Notes: generated by a model not told the origin, from the letters alone. 53,426 nucleotides of DNA from Candolleomyces eurysporus (GCA_027579435.1 JANBPK010001235.1:1-53426), one strand, 5' to 3'; positions 1-11,920 are shown, numbered from the stretch's first letter. Numbers and translations: made by a program.

Positions 1-360
1 AATTCATAATTCAGAGTTTTGGTTTCTACTCCAGGCTTTCCACTTCATAGACTGGAGTTTTGGTTTCTACTCCAGGCTTTCCACTTCATAGTCCAGAGTA
101 CTGGTTTGTACTTCAGGCTCACAAATCCATAATCCAGAGTTTTTAGTTTCTCCTCCAGGCTTCCAAATTTGTACTCCGGAGTTGTGGATTTCACTCCAGG
201 CTTTCCAATTTGTACTCCAGAGTTTTGGTTTCTACTCCGGGCTTTCCAATTTGTCATCAAAAGTTTTGGCTTGTACTCCAGGCTTTCCAATCCATATTCT
301 GGAGTTTTGGTCTTTACTCCAGGCTTTCACATTCATGGTCTGGAATTTCGAATTGTAGTC
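1..360. repeat. Tandem minisatellite, about 30-36 bp unit
   Basis: About ten degenerate copies of a unit of the form GGAGTTTTGGTTTCTACTCC followed by AGGCTTTCCAATTTGT run head to tail from the window start. Open frames through it on both strands are low-complexity products of the repeat, not genes. It directly precedes a second repeat block and the copia gag frame, so it may belong to the 5' part of that retroelement, but I see no LTR boundary. Confidence 0.8.
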
Positions 361-870
361 TGGGTCTCTGGAGCAGCTGCTATGTATCATTGGTCCCCAG
401 ACTCTGCAGTTGCTCCACCCTCCAGAAGCCTTTTCCCCTAAGTGGCAGCTGTCATATATCATTGGCCCACCAGTTCGCAGCCATCCCACCCTTTTATTTT
501 CCCCCAGGCAGCACCCTCTGGTTCCATGGCTACATCATCCTCTCTTGTTTNCCCCCTGCAGCAGCCTCAATGTATTATTGGCCCCCTTGGTTCTGCAGCT
601 GCTTCATCTCCTCCTGTTTCCCCCTGCAGCAGCTCCCATGTATCATTGGCCCCCTTGGTTCTGCAGCTGCTTCACCCTCTCTCTCTGTTTTTCAGGCAGC
701 AGCTGCTATGTATCATTGAATCCCAGATTCTGCAGCTGCTCTCTCTTTCTCAAGCTGGGAATGTACAGCAGCTGCAGTGTCAGTCACCCACCAATCTGGG
801 CAGCAGCTGCACTGTCAACCATATGCTCCCCTCCCCAGAGCAGCTGCAGCAGCTGAGATGTATCTAACCC
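361..870. repeat. Degenerate tandem repeat rich in GCAGCAGCTGC and ATGTATCATTGG
   Basis: A block of roughly five to seven copies of a 65-80 bp unit containing GCAGCTGC, then CTATGTATCATTGGCCCC, then CTTGGTTCTGCAGC. Copies decay towards 870. No convincing coding frame exists, although short repeat-derived ORFs occur in several frames. The single N at 551 sits beside a C run. Confidence 0.7.
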
Positions 871-1010
871 TTGTTTTGTCACAGCAGATAAGATGTATAC
901 ATTATGGGTTTCTGACTATGAACCCTGGCTAAGCGGCGTCTGATTCCTTTTTCTCATGTGTTATTATCATGAGAAAACCATACATGTTCACTGACACTCT
1001 TTATTTTTAG

Positions 1011-4000
1011 ATGTTGCACTCTAAAACCAATGCCACCTACAATGCTGTCCCCACTCTGGATGGATCCAATTACGTTCAATGGAGTCAGACTATGGAGTTG
1101 TATCTCCTTAGCAAGAGAATGTGGCAGTTGGTGGATGGGAAACTTCCCAAGCCGGCTTCTCCTGCCGATCCCACTTCTGATGCAGGAAAGGCAGTTCTTG
1201 AGAAGATAGATGCATGGACAGAGAAGAGTGGTGTGGCTAAAGGCCTCATCCTTCTCAAAATCCGAGAAGATCTAAGGGCGGTCCATATGAAATCAGACAC
1301 TCCAAAGATCTGGCAGGATCTTATAACCAAATTTGGAGCAACCTCCAACTTGCAGGTCTTTTCCTGGTTCTGCGGGTGGTATAAGTTTGCTATCCCAGGT
1401 AACCAGAGCCTGCAGAAGGAATTTGCGCACTGGGACCTGTTGGTCAGTAAGATGAAGGCTGCTTCGGTTGAAATACCAGAGAAGATTCTCGCCATGCAGC
1501 TTGTGGCTATAATGCCACCGGCATACTCCAACATAGTGCCACTTATGGTGGCTGACATCAACAAGAAGGAGTTGACTGTCGAGAAGGTCAAAAGTTATAT
1601 GCTTACAGAATGGGAAAGGAAGCAGAAGCCGGCCAATCGCATCTCCGCTGTCCAGCAGAAGGGGAATGCACCCCTTTTCCACCAGCAACAGAAGGCTCCT
1701 CAGCCTGCAGCTTCATCCTCCAAGCAGCGCACGGATCATCTGCAGCAGCAGCAAAAAGAGGACAAAAAGAAGCGCCAGCATGCCGGCCGTTCTAAGAAGG
1801 GCAAAGGCAAGGGCAAAGCTAATGCCCATGCTGCTGACACTGGTTCCGATTCTGAATTGGACATTCCTAATGCAGACAACCTCTTTGCATCACTCTCCCT
1901 TGCTGATTGTATTCAGCCTGCTCCCATCTCTGTCGCTGATGAACCGTCACCAGAGAAGGCTCCTACTCCCCCACTCCAACATAAACCTTACGGCAGAATG
2001 ACTGCTACCAAGAAGAACCCATATCGCAATAACCCCTTCAACTCTCATCTGCCAATCAACAACACCGAGTATGATCCGGCGCATTCTCAGGCGCATTATG
2101 ACGCTGTTCACACACCCATTCCCACTATCAATTCCCTCCTCTCACAGCACCTCCCCATGAAATCCCTGGAATTGGGCCTATTGCCCAAATTCAGTTCGGC
2201 TCAATCACCCCTCCTCAGAAGATCTCGATCGGTTTACCGGTTCTTTGCAGAGGAAACTCCAAGAAAGCCACCAATCCTTGCCCTCCACCCAAGAGCAAGT
2301 CATCCATCATCTTAATTGGACCGGATGGACTGGTCTCCAGAACTGTCGCTGAAAATTTGCCGGTTCAACAGAAGGAGACCCCCCCCTTCAGTTTACCCTT
2401 GTGTAGAGAAATCCCGCAAGGTAGCAGAGACTCTTCAGGTGGTTAAATCCACTGAGACAATGAAGATGCTCAAAAGAGCAAACTTTGACTCTGAGGAGCA
2501 GATGGCTCCTACTGATGAGGTTGCTATGGTAGAAACGGCGATGGCCAAAATAGAAGCAAGGGATGAAGCATTGTTCACAGACGATGAAGACTCTGTTTCC
2601 CTTGGTTTGGAACACTGTGGTCACAAGAGATCTAGATCTCTTTTGCCAGACCCTGAAGAACCAAACAGTAAGCATGACAACTTGGATCCCTCGTATCTTG
2701 CTGACTTTGGTCACAACACAGAGAAGATCAAGTTGGATACCATGTCCCACAAAGACTTCCGAGAGATGTACGGCACACATGGGGAACCTCCATTCCTCAT
2801 TTCTGCCTTGGAAGGGTCAATGGACACTTCCAACGTCATACCCGGACTAGTCTGGAGGAAGGAACATGTGGAAACAGGAGACATAGTGGAAACCACATGG
2901 AGAAAATCCATGTGGATAACAGGAGATCTAAACTCCTTCTGGGACGATCACAAGCATGGTCTCCATAAGGGAAAGGCCATTTGGTTTTGCCCTGATGGAT
3001 ATTGTGAGGTAATCAACAATGTCAACAATCACGAACCTGGATCATTCTCCAAATTGAAGGAGTATGTGACAGTCTACCATCACACCGGTTTGTACTTGGA
3101 CTTCGGTGATAAGCCGCTAACTGAACCCTGAAAAGGGTTCAAATGGCTTTGGCTTCCCAAAAGTCAAATGTTTGTTGAGGTAATGAAGGTGTCAGCCAGC
3201 ACCTTTACTTACGACGAACAACAGTACCGACAGGACTGTGATGAGGAGTCGATCATGGGAAGGTATGAGTCATCCTCACCTCTTTCCACACTATCATTAA
3301 CGCAACATTCTAGAGCGGTATCTAATCTCTGTAGTAATAATGTATTCTTCACCTGTGCAAGTGCTGAAATAAAATACTTAGTTCTGCACTCTGATAGTTG
3401 TGAGCAAAAGGAAAACAAAGGATGGATCCTAGACTCAGGAGCAAGTCAACACTTCACCAATAATAGACAAGACCTTGTCGATTATCAAATAATCAAAGGT
3501 AAAAGGGTTACTATGGCAACCTCGTCTATTGCAATAGAAGGAAAAGAAACTTGTTTCCTAGCCCTTTACATTGGTGGTGAGAAAAGAGTGATTCATCTCC
3601 ACCCGGTCTTTTACATCTCAAGCTTCAAGGAGAAACTCCCATCGCTGGGATGGTTCCTTCAGAACAGTCATATGATGATGGGTGATCAATCAGAAATCAT
3701 CCTCTTCAATGAAAATAACCAGTTAAGCCTGGAGGCTAGGCCATATTCTCATGGGCGGACTGTTTATAGGACTATACTGATCAATGCTGATCTGGTAGAT
3801 CATTTTAATGCCCATACCGTTGTGTATTCTGCTAAGTATGAAACTTGGCATCAGCAACTGGGACACCCCTCAGTGGACGTTCTCAGGAAAGCTTCTAAGT
3901 TCACAAAGAATTTCCCAAAAGATCTAAAGATTCCCAACGAACTGGGACTTTGTTCTGGATGTGCAGAAGGAAAGATGANATCAGCATCATTCCCTCCAAG

Positions 4001-4368
4001 CTCTACTCAAGCTAAGCATCTCTTTGAGAAAATTCATTTGGATCTGAAGGAATTCCTGATCAAATCGTATCATAAGTATAAATACTTCATCAGCTTTCTT
4101 GACAACTTCTCTTCTTATTGTTGGATTATGTTGTTAAAAACCAAGGATAACACAATCAAGTCATTCCAGCACTTTGTTGCCATGGTTAAAACACAATTCA
4201 ACTCTGATATCAAAGGTCTTATGACTGATTTCGGTGGAGAATACAAGTCTTGCGCCTTTGATAACCTTCTCAAAGAATTAGGTATCAAGGAGCTGGCCTC
4301 AGCACCAAGAACTCCCCAGCAAAATGGGAGAGCTGAATGATTGAACAGGACTATAATGGATAAAGCGG
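1011..4368 (+). pseudogene. Ty1/copia-type gag-protease-integrase, decayed
   Basis: Retrotransposon polyprotein remnant in one reading frame. Order: a gag-like region starting at 1011 (YNAVPTLDGSNYVQWSQ) with no visible CCHC zinc knuckle; an acidic linker; an aspartic protease with WILDSGASQHFT near 3424; a pre-integrase zinc module (WHQQLGHP, then CSGCAEGK) near 3845-3975; and an integrase core with HLDL, TDFGGEY and PQQNGRAE. The frame is continuous from 1011 to 4337 except for in-frame stops TAA 2313-2315, TGA 3129-3131 and TGA 4338-4340. Each is one C-to-T change away from CAA or CGA. The gene is then split by nested insertions from 4369 to 5788. It cannot make a full product. No flanking 5' LTR could be defined. 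Confidence 0.88.
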
Positions 4369-4594
4369 TGGAGTGGGGTGGCCCGACTCCAGAGAAGAGA
4401 GAAAGAGGAGAGGAAGTCGCCAGAGCGGAGTAGATTCTGGGGCTGAGGGTTTAGTTTNGATGCTTTGTAAGCTTTTTTAGAGGGGCGCNTCGNGCCAGTC
4501 AGGGTTGGACCAATCCATTCGTATTTTCTCGCAGTTCGAAGCTCTCGTCGTCGTCGTCTCGCAGCTGTGGTGTGGTTCTCCTCTCGACTAGTCC
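4369..4594. mobile_element. Short 226-bp insertion in the copia integrase
   Basis: The sequence begins TGGAGTGGGG and ends CTAGTCC(A). It separates AGCGG (4364-4368) from AGCGG (4595-4599), a possible 5-bp target duplication. The uninterrupted copia frame would read ...AAAGCGGAAGCC..., so these bases are foreign. Termini TGGA/TCCA form a minimal inverted repeat. It has no coding capacity and could be a solo LTR or a small non-autonomous element. It contains several Ns (4458, 4489, 4493). Confidence 0.5.
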
Positions 4595-4600
4595 AGCGGA

Positions 4601-5784
4601 TGTTATGGAGTACCTCAGGTTGTTTAGTGGTTCAACTAAAGCTTCTGATGTACAAAGATTTAATGTGGTGAGGAAGACTGAAATGTGTAGTTGTTCGCAT
4701 TGGAGGGTGGTTGGAGAGTGATGACAAACGTGAAGGGTGATCACCAATACTCTGGATCCTGAAGCGTAACACTGCCAGGTCAAAAGCATGTGTGAGAGGT
4801 TTCCTCTAACACAGGGTGGTTCTTCGGGAAGGTCTTCTGGGAGAGGAGCAGGGGGACAAGGTTCTGGGGGAGGGGTGGTCGCTGGAGAGGCAAAGGGACA
4901 GGACCAGCTGTCGTCAATCAGAGCGGTTGGTTCAGGGTCAAGGGCGGCGTGAAGAGGATAGAGAGAAGGGAACTGAGTCTCTTTCTCAATAACAGGTGAG
5001 CGTGAGGACGATATCATCGGCGTAGTTGGTTACTCGGAGTTCAAAGGTGTTCCGGACAATCTGCCCCGTTCAATGTTGCTCGAGGCACATAATATCCACA
5101 ACAACTGTTCCTTCTTCATAATGAACGGACCCAAGAGCAGATGTATCTGTAGGAGTGCAACCAGCTCTCAAACAGAGAGCAACAATGGGAAACTGGCTAG
5201 TGAGTCGAATTGGTTGAGGGCGTGACCAATTGGGATTGACAGGAGGAACTGGCCGAGGGTAAGGGTGATTCCTCCCACTAGCTTGAGGAGGACGACAATG
5301 TTGATGCAAATGTACTCATGGTTGAATGTCCACTGTGTTCTCAATGAGGGCATACACAGGGTTTAGAAGTCAAGGTTTGTTTGTCAGGCACCAGGTACAA
5401 GTAGACGAGGGTTGATTCTCAAGAACAAGCTAAAGAACTACTTTACAGTTTAGCTTAGTATTTATACTACTTGCAGAATTGGGCTAGTCCGGGCTGGCTC
5501 AACTTCTATGACCAGCATCTGTGCTTCTACTGTTCCTACTTGATAGCTATTGGGTTCCATCGATAAGTACCAACTACTAATAGTAAAAGTGAGGCAAAGG
5601 GCAAAATGTAAAGGGCATAGTCAGGGCAAAGGGGAAAGGGCATAAGGTGTCCTCAGGCTAAGGGTCAAGACTGGGGCAAANGGGGAAGGATGACGTGCTA
5701 CTAAGGAGATAAGTCCAAAGGAGTCTGAGTCAAATACAAGTAAACAATAGAAAAAAAAGATACCCTAGGGGTTATTACATAACA
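4601..5784. mobile_element. Solo LTR (1184 bp) inserted in copia integrase
   Basis: Starts TGTTATG and ends CATAACA, a perfect 7-bp terminal inverted repeat of TG...CA type. It is flanked by the 5-bp direct repeat GCGGA (4596-4600 and 5785-5789). The 3' part shares GAACAAGCT, AAAAAAAGATAC and GGGGTTATTACATAACA with the LTR at 8216-9227, so both belong to one family. There is no internal coding region and no second LTR, so it is a solo LTR. The open frames inside it are spurious. Removing it together with the neighbouring short insert (4369-5788, 1420 nt) rejoins the integrase frame across the site. Confidence 0.85.
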
Positions 5785-5788
5785 GCGG

Positions 5789-7640
5789 AAGCCATGCAGC
5801 ATTATGCTAGTATTCCACAATCCTGGTGGGAATTCTCAGTGGAGCATGCGGTACATGTCTATAATCAAACTCCGATTCAGAGACTAGATTTTAAGACTCC
5901 ATATGAACTTTACAAAGAAGCTCCTGACGTTTCTCATCTGCAAGTCTTTGGTTGCCTAGCATGGGTCTGGATCAGTCCAGAAACTTGTCGGAACAAATTA
6001 AGTCCAAAAGCAGTACCCATGATATATTTAGGAAACCAAAAAGGGGTTAAAGGCTTTCTATTTATGCAAATTTCTGATAATTCGGTGCAAATAGGAACCA
6101 AAGCTATGTTTGATGAACAAGCCTTTCCCAAGTCCAAGGATTTCAAGTTGCCAAAATATACTTTGGTTATAACAAAAGGATCTGACGGTAACAAAGATGA
6201 CGACAAGCCATCAGGATTCTCTGAGGAAGAATCACTTGTTCCGAAAAGGAAGAATGACTTCTCTCGTCCCCATCATCAAAGAGATCAGTCGCCTCTGTCC
6301 GACAGGACAGAGCCTGCTGACAATCTGCCTAAAAGGCCTGCCAAGATACCCAAGGAAAGACCTCAGGGGGAGCCCCAGCCACCAGGTAAAACCACCAAAT
6401 CGACCAGGAAATGTCTATGGTGAATTGAAAGCACCCACGCAAATTTTGCATGAAGTATCAGGAGAGAAGTCATGGAATAAGGCAATTGGTGAGAAGCCAA
6501 AAGCAACTCCCAAGCCTAAGCAGAAAAAAAAAGAGAATCCCGGCCCAAGTTCTGTGCCACTGCTTCCGCAAAATGTACCTCTTCCTCCTATACGTATAGG
6601 CAAAGTCAATGATATTGACAATTCCAGAAAGGATCATTCCAACTTATCAGAAAGTATGGATTGGTCAACTTCTGACAAAGGACAGACTCTCACTAGAGAG
6701 GAAGTCATTGACCTATACAGCCCTAAGAAGTGGAATTGTCAGGTACAACACATGAAAAAGGCTAGGAGCCAACAGAAAGCTACTGTTGCCAAACTATGCT
6801 GTGATGGGGGAGAAGATTTTGTCAATTTTCTGCTAGCCCAGGCAGTTCCAGAAATGGATTCTGACAAACTTCCCAACAAAAGTCCACAAGATTGGACCTT
6901 TCGAGATTTATTACGGCTACCTGAAGCCAAAAGAAGAGAGTGGAGAAAGGCAATGTCCAAAGAGATTGATGCACTCAAAGGACGCCAAGTCTTTGAACTT
7001 GTTGAACTCCCACATGGGAGAAAGGCCATCAGAGGCAGATGGGTCTTTGATATTAAGTCCATGGCCAAAAACGGGCCCGATATGTTGCCAAGGGTTTCTC
7101 TCAGATTGAGGGAATATATTTCAAAGCTTTATTCTCACCTGTTGTCAGGTATGGGAGTGTTCATTTTGTCTTTGCACTGTCAGCTGTCTTCAGATGGTAT
7201 ATGACTGCAGTTGACGTAAAAACAGCATTTCTCTATGGAAAGCTCAATGAAGAAATCTATATGGAACAACCCAAAGGCTTCCATCAAAAGGGTCAGGAAC
7301 AGAAAGTATACCATCTCTGCCAGGCCATTTATGGTCTCAAGCAAGCTGCTCGTGCATGGTGGCTAGAGCTTGAACAGTCTGTGAAGAGAATGGGCTTTGT
7401 GTGCCTCAATTCAGACTCTGGGATATTCATATTCCGCTCTCGGAAAGGAGCCGTAATCATGATTGCCTATGTAGACAACATAATCTTCTTTGGGAAGAAG
7501 GCACTTGCCGATGAGAAAAAGGCTGAGTTTATGCTAAAATGGGAATGCCGAGATCTCAGGATGCTGACTGAATCTCTAAGCATGCATATCAAGATAAATA
7601 ATGATAAGATCAGTCTTACCCAGCCAGGCAGATGCAAACT
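5789..7640 (+). pseudogene. Copia integrase C-terminus and reverse transcriptase, decayed
   Basis: Continuation of the copia polyprotein after the insertions. It carries the integrase C-terminal region (SIPQSWWEFSVEHAVHVYNQ, then VFGCLAWVW) from 5794, a proline/lysine-rich linker, and a reverse transcriptase from about 6890 (MSKEIDAL, RGRWVFDIK, VDVKTAFLYGKL, AIYGLKQAARAW). Frames change near 6370-6420 and near 7060-7090. The catalytic box reads YVDN (7468-7479) instead of YVDD, a G-to-A change, so the enzyme would be inactive even without the frameshifts. The RT breaks off after SLTQPG near 7626, and RNase H and a 3' LTR are absent. Confidence 0.87.
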
Positions 7641-8215
7641 TTGACAAGAATTCCTGGCTCAGCCGCAAGGAAGAGAAGGCCCTTGTCAAGTTTGTGTTGG
7701 CTTGTGCTGACCAGGGCTTTCCATGGGATGTCTCCAGACTTGAAGAAAATGATGTCTGCCTTGCAAAATATAGGGATGACTTTCCAGGGCTGGGTCAGAA
7801 CTGGGGTGACTGGTTTGTTGGAAGACACCAAGGCAAACTCAAACCGTGCTGGTCCCATGCCCTTGACCACCAGCGTGCACGGGCAGCCAACCCAGTGACC
7901 AAGAAGGAATATTTTACCTTGCTCACAAAAGCAATTGAAGGAGAGGAAGGCAAGGAGCCAATTCCAGCAGAGCTCATTTATGGTGTGGATGAAACTGGGA
8001 TCCAGTGCGGTGTAGGGCAGAAGTGACATGTTCTAGGACATGTGGATGCTAAAATACAGCAGCAACAACGAAGCAGAGACCATGAAAACATTACAGTAAT
8101 TGTAACCATCTGTGCAGATGGCTCCAACCTCTCACCAGCCATAATTTTCAAAGGAAAAACATATTGTACCTCATGGAAGCAGAACAATCTCTTGAAGGCA
8201 TCATATGTCAGCTGC

Positions 8216-9227
8216 TGTTATGACCTTGCTTAGATCGGTCTTGCAAGCAAGTTCTAGGGGGCCGAGGGAAGGGGTAGCAAGTCCAGTCTGTCCTGGGATC
8301 AAGACGGGTCAAGTGGCGGTGAATACTGCCCAATGAACAAGGGGCAGTCTATCGAAAAGGTGAAGGCAAAGATGCCAAAAACAGAACTTGAGGGAGGCCG
8401 GTATAAAAAGGTCTTCTTTGAAGATAAGTGGGGAGATCCTTCCTTCAGCTGGTTGAAGAGCTAGAGGGTTTGTCAGGGTTGGAATCACCACAGCGAGGCT
8501 GTCCAGGGTGGTCAGGCTTGGATGAAGTTTGTTTGTGCTTCATAAGTCTAAGGTCAGCAGGGGTTCGGCCATTCTGCAGAATATCAACACTTGAAGGAGC
8601 GAATTGGACAAGGGCGATGGGCTCCAGGCTTGCAAGTGTCCAGAGTTGTTGTAGGAGTTCTGGAGAACAACTTGAGTACTTCTGGTCAAGTAGGGCGACA
8701 GTGGCAGCAAGTTCCACAGAGCTTGGAGGGCGCAATATAGCAGACTCTGCAGTGTTAAGAACATTGTTGATTAGGTTACGTATGATGAAGGAGCCAAGGC
8801 AGATCTTGACCTCCAAGCTGAGGATGAAGTAAATCCGAATGTAGGTGATGAGGTAGGTTGAGTCAATTTTGGTCTTGGTATAGACTGCAAGTGTCATGCA
8901 CTAGAAGAAGGACTAGTGCCAGAAAGTGGTGGGGAACAATTNATATGAGTAAGCAAGAGAGTAGATTCTTGAGAACAAGCTGAGGAGTTACTGCTCAGCT
9001 TGTACTGCCTATATACTATACAAGTTACTGTGCCGCAGTCCGTGCTGAGGCATACATTGGTAATTACGCAGTCCAGCTAAGTAATAGTCTGTAATCTGTA
9101 GTCAATCTGTAGTCCTAAGTTGCTAAGTATGCAGTTTGGTATTACAAAGTACCGAACTGCGGTCATTGTTCGCAGTCCTAGTGTTACTAAGAGAAAAAAA
9201 AGATACTACTGGGGTTATTACATAACA
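8216..9227. mobile_element. Solo LTR (1012 bp) inserted in the pogo transposase
   Basis: Starts TGTTATG and ends CATAACA (7-bp perfect terminal inverted repeat). It is flanked by GCTGC at 8211-8215 and 9228-9232, a 5-bp target duplication. It is related to the LTR at 4601-5784, most clearly over the last 250 bp (GAACAAGCTGAGGAG, a TATA-like stretch near 9010, an A-rich tract, then GGGGTTATTACATAACA). No internal retroelement genes are present. Open frames within it are shadows. Confidence 0.87.
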
Positions 9228-10260
9228 GCTGCTGGTCTCCGTGATGACTCTATGCTTACCTTTGCAAGGCTGGGGCATTCTTAAAAGGGATGGACAGATG
9301 GTGAAATTGGCATTGAGTGGATGAAGAAATTTGACCGTCAAACAAAGGTCAAGGCAAACGGCTGACGCTGCCTTCTCCTTGTAGACGGCCATAACTCCCA
9401 TTATACAGCTGGATTTTTGTGGCATGCATGAGACAATAATATCCCCATCCTTTGCTATCCATTGCACTCAACGCATCTCTATCAAGGGCTAGACATTGTA
9501 ATCTTTAGCCCACTGAAGACCACGTGGACAGAGGCCTGCAATGAATACGAGTGACAGACTGGCCAGAAAGTCAACAAACAATGATTTCTCAAAGTCTATG
9601 CAAGTGCTCACATGAAGGCTCTTTCAAAACAGAACATTATTTCAGCATTTCAAGCAACTGGAGTGGTCCCATTGAACCCAGACATGATTACCGAAATGAT
9701 GCTGGCACCCAGTTGTACCTCATCAACATCATTGTCATTGCCTGTTCCTCTGCTATCCCCAACACAAGCTCTTAGTGACACTATCCATGTGTTAATTGCA
9801 CAGCAGGCTAGGAGTGAAGACGAAGGGATGAACAGCAGCAGCGGCATGGATGACAAGTGCAATGTTCTACCTCATCCACAGATGGAGGTGCCAGCTTGTC
9901 GTGCAATCAACAGGCTTTGGGGGACATCAGCATCATTTCTGGTCAGCCAGAGTCCACTCACCTTCAAGCACAAGCTTCTCACGCTACCAACCATACACCA
10001 TCTCCCCATTCCAATGGTGCTATCAGCATCTATTGGACCTTACACCTGCTACAGAGAATGAGTGGCATCTCCAGGAAGCACTGTACAAGGTTGAGCAGCA
10101 GGATTGACAGCAGAAGGAAAATATGGTCACAATGCAGGCACATTCTGTTCTACAGGATGTGTATGTCAAGGAAGTGCGCTCTCAGCTTCAAGCAGCTGAG
10201 ACTTGCAAGAAGAAGGACAAAGGCCTTGCAATGGACAATGGATTGCCCAAGCTGCTCACT

Positions 10261-10268
10261 GACCCAAT
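10261..10268. repeat. Left 8-bp target-site duplication, GACCCAAT
   Basis: Exact copy of 29060-29067. It encodes D-P-(AT) of the pogo reading frame; joining it directly to GTATATTGAC at 29068 continues the frame as D-P-M-Y-I-D. Eight-base duplications are the length reported for Zisupton-type (KDZ) transposons. Confidence 0.85.
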
Positions 10269-10301
10269 CTGTACTTAGCAGTCCCCCACAAGTCTGGCTG
10301 G
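10269..10301 (+). repeat. Left terminal inverted repeat of the giant element
   Basis: Reads inward as CTGTACTTAGCAGTCCCCCA followed by CAAGTCTGGCTGG. The reverse complement of 29027-29059 matches it at 27 of 33 positions, with the runs GTACTT, TCCCCCAC and AGTCTGGCTGG identical. Confidence 0.85.
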
Positions 10302-10560
10302 ACTCTGGTATGTCCAGTGGACTTCTGGTGGACTTTCACTGGACTTGACCTAAAAAGCAAGACTTTTATTTAATGTCTGGTAAAAGTCCAGTTGAGTCTA
10401 GTGGAAGTCCAGTGGAGTCCAGTGGAGTCCAGCACTTGTCCAGTGCTTTTCCGGGACCTGTCCAATGAAAGTCCAGTTTGTGTCCAGCATCAGTCCGGTG
10501 GATTTCCGGTGATGTGTTTGGCATTAGTCTTGTGAATTTCTGGTGAGTTTGTTTAACTAA
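10302..10560. repeat. Left subterminal CCAGTGGA-type array
   Basis: Short direct and overlapping copies of GTCCAGTGGA, GGACTTCTGGTGGA and related forms fill the first 260 bp inside the left terminus. The same motifs, mostly inverted, fill 27560-27900 and 28640-29026 next to the right terminus. Such subterminal repeats often serve as transposase-binding sites; that role is inferred here. Confidence 0.75.
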
Positions 10561-10579
10561 AACCAGCTGATGCAGTCGG

Positions 10580-11920
10580 AATGATGCACCAAAGACAATG
10601 ATTGTACTCTCTCTCTAGTGCAATATTGACAACGGTTGTTGTCTGCTCCCTGGGTGGGGGAAAAGCACCAGTGGCCTTCAAAGTAATGCACTAAGTTGTG
10701 CAATCATGCACTATGCTACAAGGTAACAGAGCTCATAATGCTCCAGAGTGGTGCATCATCACAGTGTCGCAGTTATGTATCATTCTTTACCTCTGCCAGC
10801 AGTGATGCACCACTTCCAACATAAGCTAGTGAGCATGGTGCTGGAAGTGGTGTATTTGGGTAATGCACCACCTCCACAACAGGATACTACAACCGTCAAA
10901 TGGTGCTTTCCGAGTCCCTTGAAGTGGTGCATCAACATTGCAGTAGCGCCCACTCAAGATGGTGCATTTGAATTATGCACCACTTCGATGACAGCGTCAT
11001 AGCAGCCACTCAAAGTGGTGCACGATCCAATTGCACCACTTCCACTTCCGACGGCAATCATCTCTCCCGCACGGACTAGTGCATTTGAACGATACACCAC
11101 TTGCTACGACGGCAGTGGCCCAAACTCGTGCATCGGACGATGCACTACCCACTTGCTCCTGCCCAGAATGGCAGATGGCGGACTTGGACAATGCACTGCT
11201 TCAGGTGGCTATTAATTGGTGCATCCTCCTGATGCAGCACTCCCTACGGAGCTCCCGCTCAAACTGGTGCATTTCAACAATGCACACCTTCAACAACAGC
11301 GGGATGCCAGCACCCTATACTGTGCACCACTTCAACTCGGTGAGTAATGCATCGCCACCGATGGCGAGCAGACTAGCTCCCGCCCAAACTGGTGCATCGT
11401 CCAGATGCATGGCGGGATCCCTCCCAACTTGTGCATCACTTTGACTCGGTGAATGGTGCATCATTCAAATGCATCACCACCAACGGCCATTGGTCGATCT
11501 TGACGATGCATCACTTCAACAATGGCGGGATCTCAGCACCATCAAGTTGTGCATTACTTCCATTCGATGAATCAAATACGCCACCTCTGACCGTGAACAC
11601 ACTAGCTCCCACTCGAACTGGTGCATTCCACCGATGCACTACTTCAAACAAAGGCATCCCGCCTTTCCTAACCAGTGCTGGTGCATCACTTCAGTGGTAG
11701 CACACGAGCACGCTACGCCACGGTGATGGCTCCCGCCCCAAATGGTGCATTTCAACGATGCAACACTTCTGGCGACGTTCCGGCTGGCAGCAGGCACCCC
11801 TTTGATGCATCACTTTGATATTAATCTACTAGCGTTTCCATCTTGAGTGGTGCATTGTCCAAATGCACCACTTCTCCCTCCCGAGATTTTGCATTTGAAC
11901 GATGCACCGCTTCCGACGAT
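10580..11920. repeat. Left TGGTGCA/TGCACCA motif zone
   Basis: About 20 copies of TGGTGCA or its complement TGCACCA lie in 1.3 kb, often in the contexts GTGGTGCATTT, GATGCACCACTTC and AACTGGTGCATT at loose 50-90 bp spacing and in both orientations. Plus-strand ORFs across the block (for example 10748-11002, 11031-11444, 11392-11700) are open because of the motif composition and have no recognisable domain, so I do not call them genes. Confidence 0.8.

Larger units (their letters stand above)
7650..10268 (+). pseudogene. Pogo/CENP-B-type (DDE_1) transposase, 5' and central part, broken
   Basis: From about 7655 the frame shows a CENP-B-like DNA-binding region (LSRKEEKALVKFVLACADQG), then the DDE_1 catalytic core with YGVDETGIQ near 7980, TICADGSNLSPAIIFKGK near 8107-8160, VDGHNSHYT near 9385 and QGLDIVIF near 9490. 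All three catalytic Asp positions are visible. The N-terminal psq helix-turn-helix is missing at the junction with copia. The frame is split by a solo LTR (8216-9227) and carries several stops, including TGA 8024-8026. It then stops at LPKLLTDP (10246-10268), where the giant element begins. The missing C-terminus is found at 29060-29444. Confidence 0.87.

Noticed and set aside
4499..5353. Minus-strand ORFs of 172, 79 and 61 aa
   Set aside because: They lie inside and across the edge of the solo LTR, with no recognisable motif and no relation to known proteins.
8428..8897. Overlapping plus and minus ORFs (134 and 150 aa)
   Set aside because: Entirely inside the solo LTR at 8216-9227; no domain seen.
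10748..11700. Chain of plus-strand ORFs (84, 66, 137 and 102 aa) across the TGGTGCA zone
   Set aside because: Openness follows from repeated motif composition (His/Thr/Ser-rich); no domain, no splice signals linking them, and equally open frames occur on the other strand.
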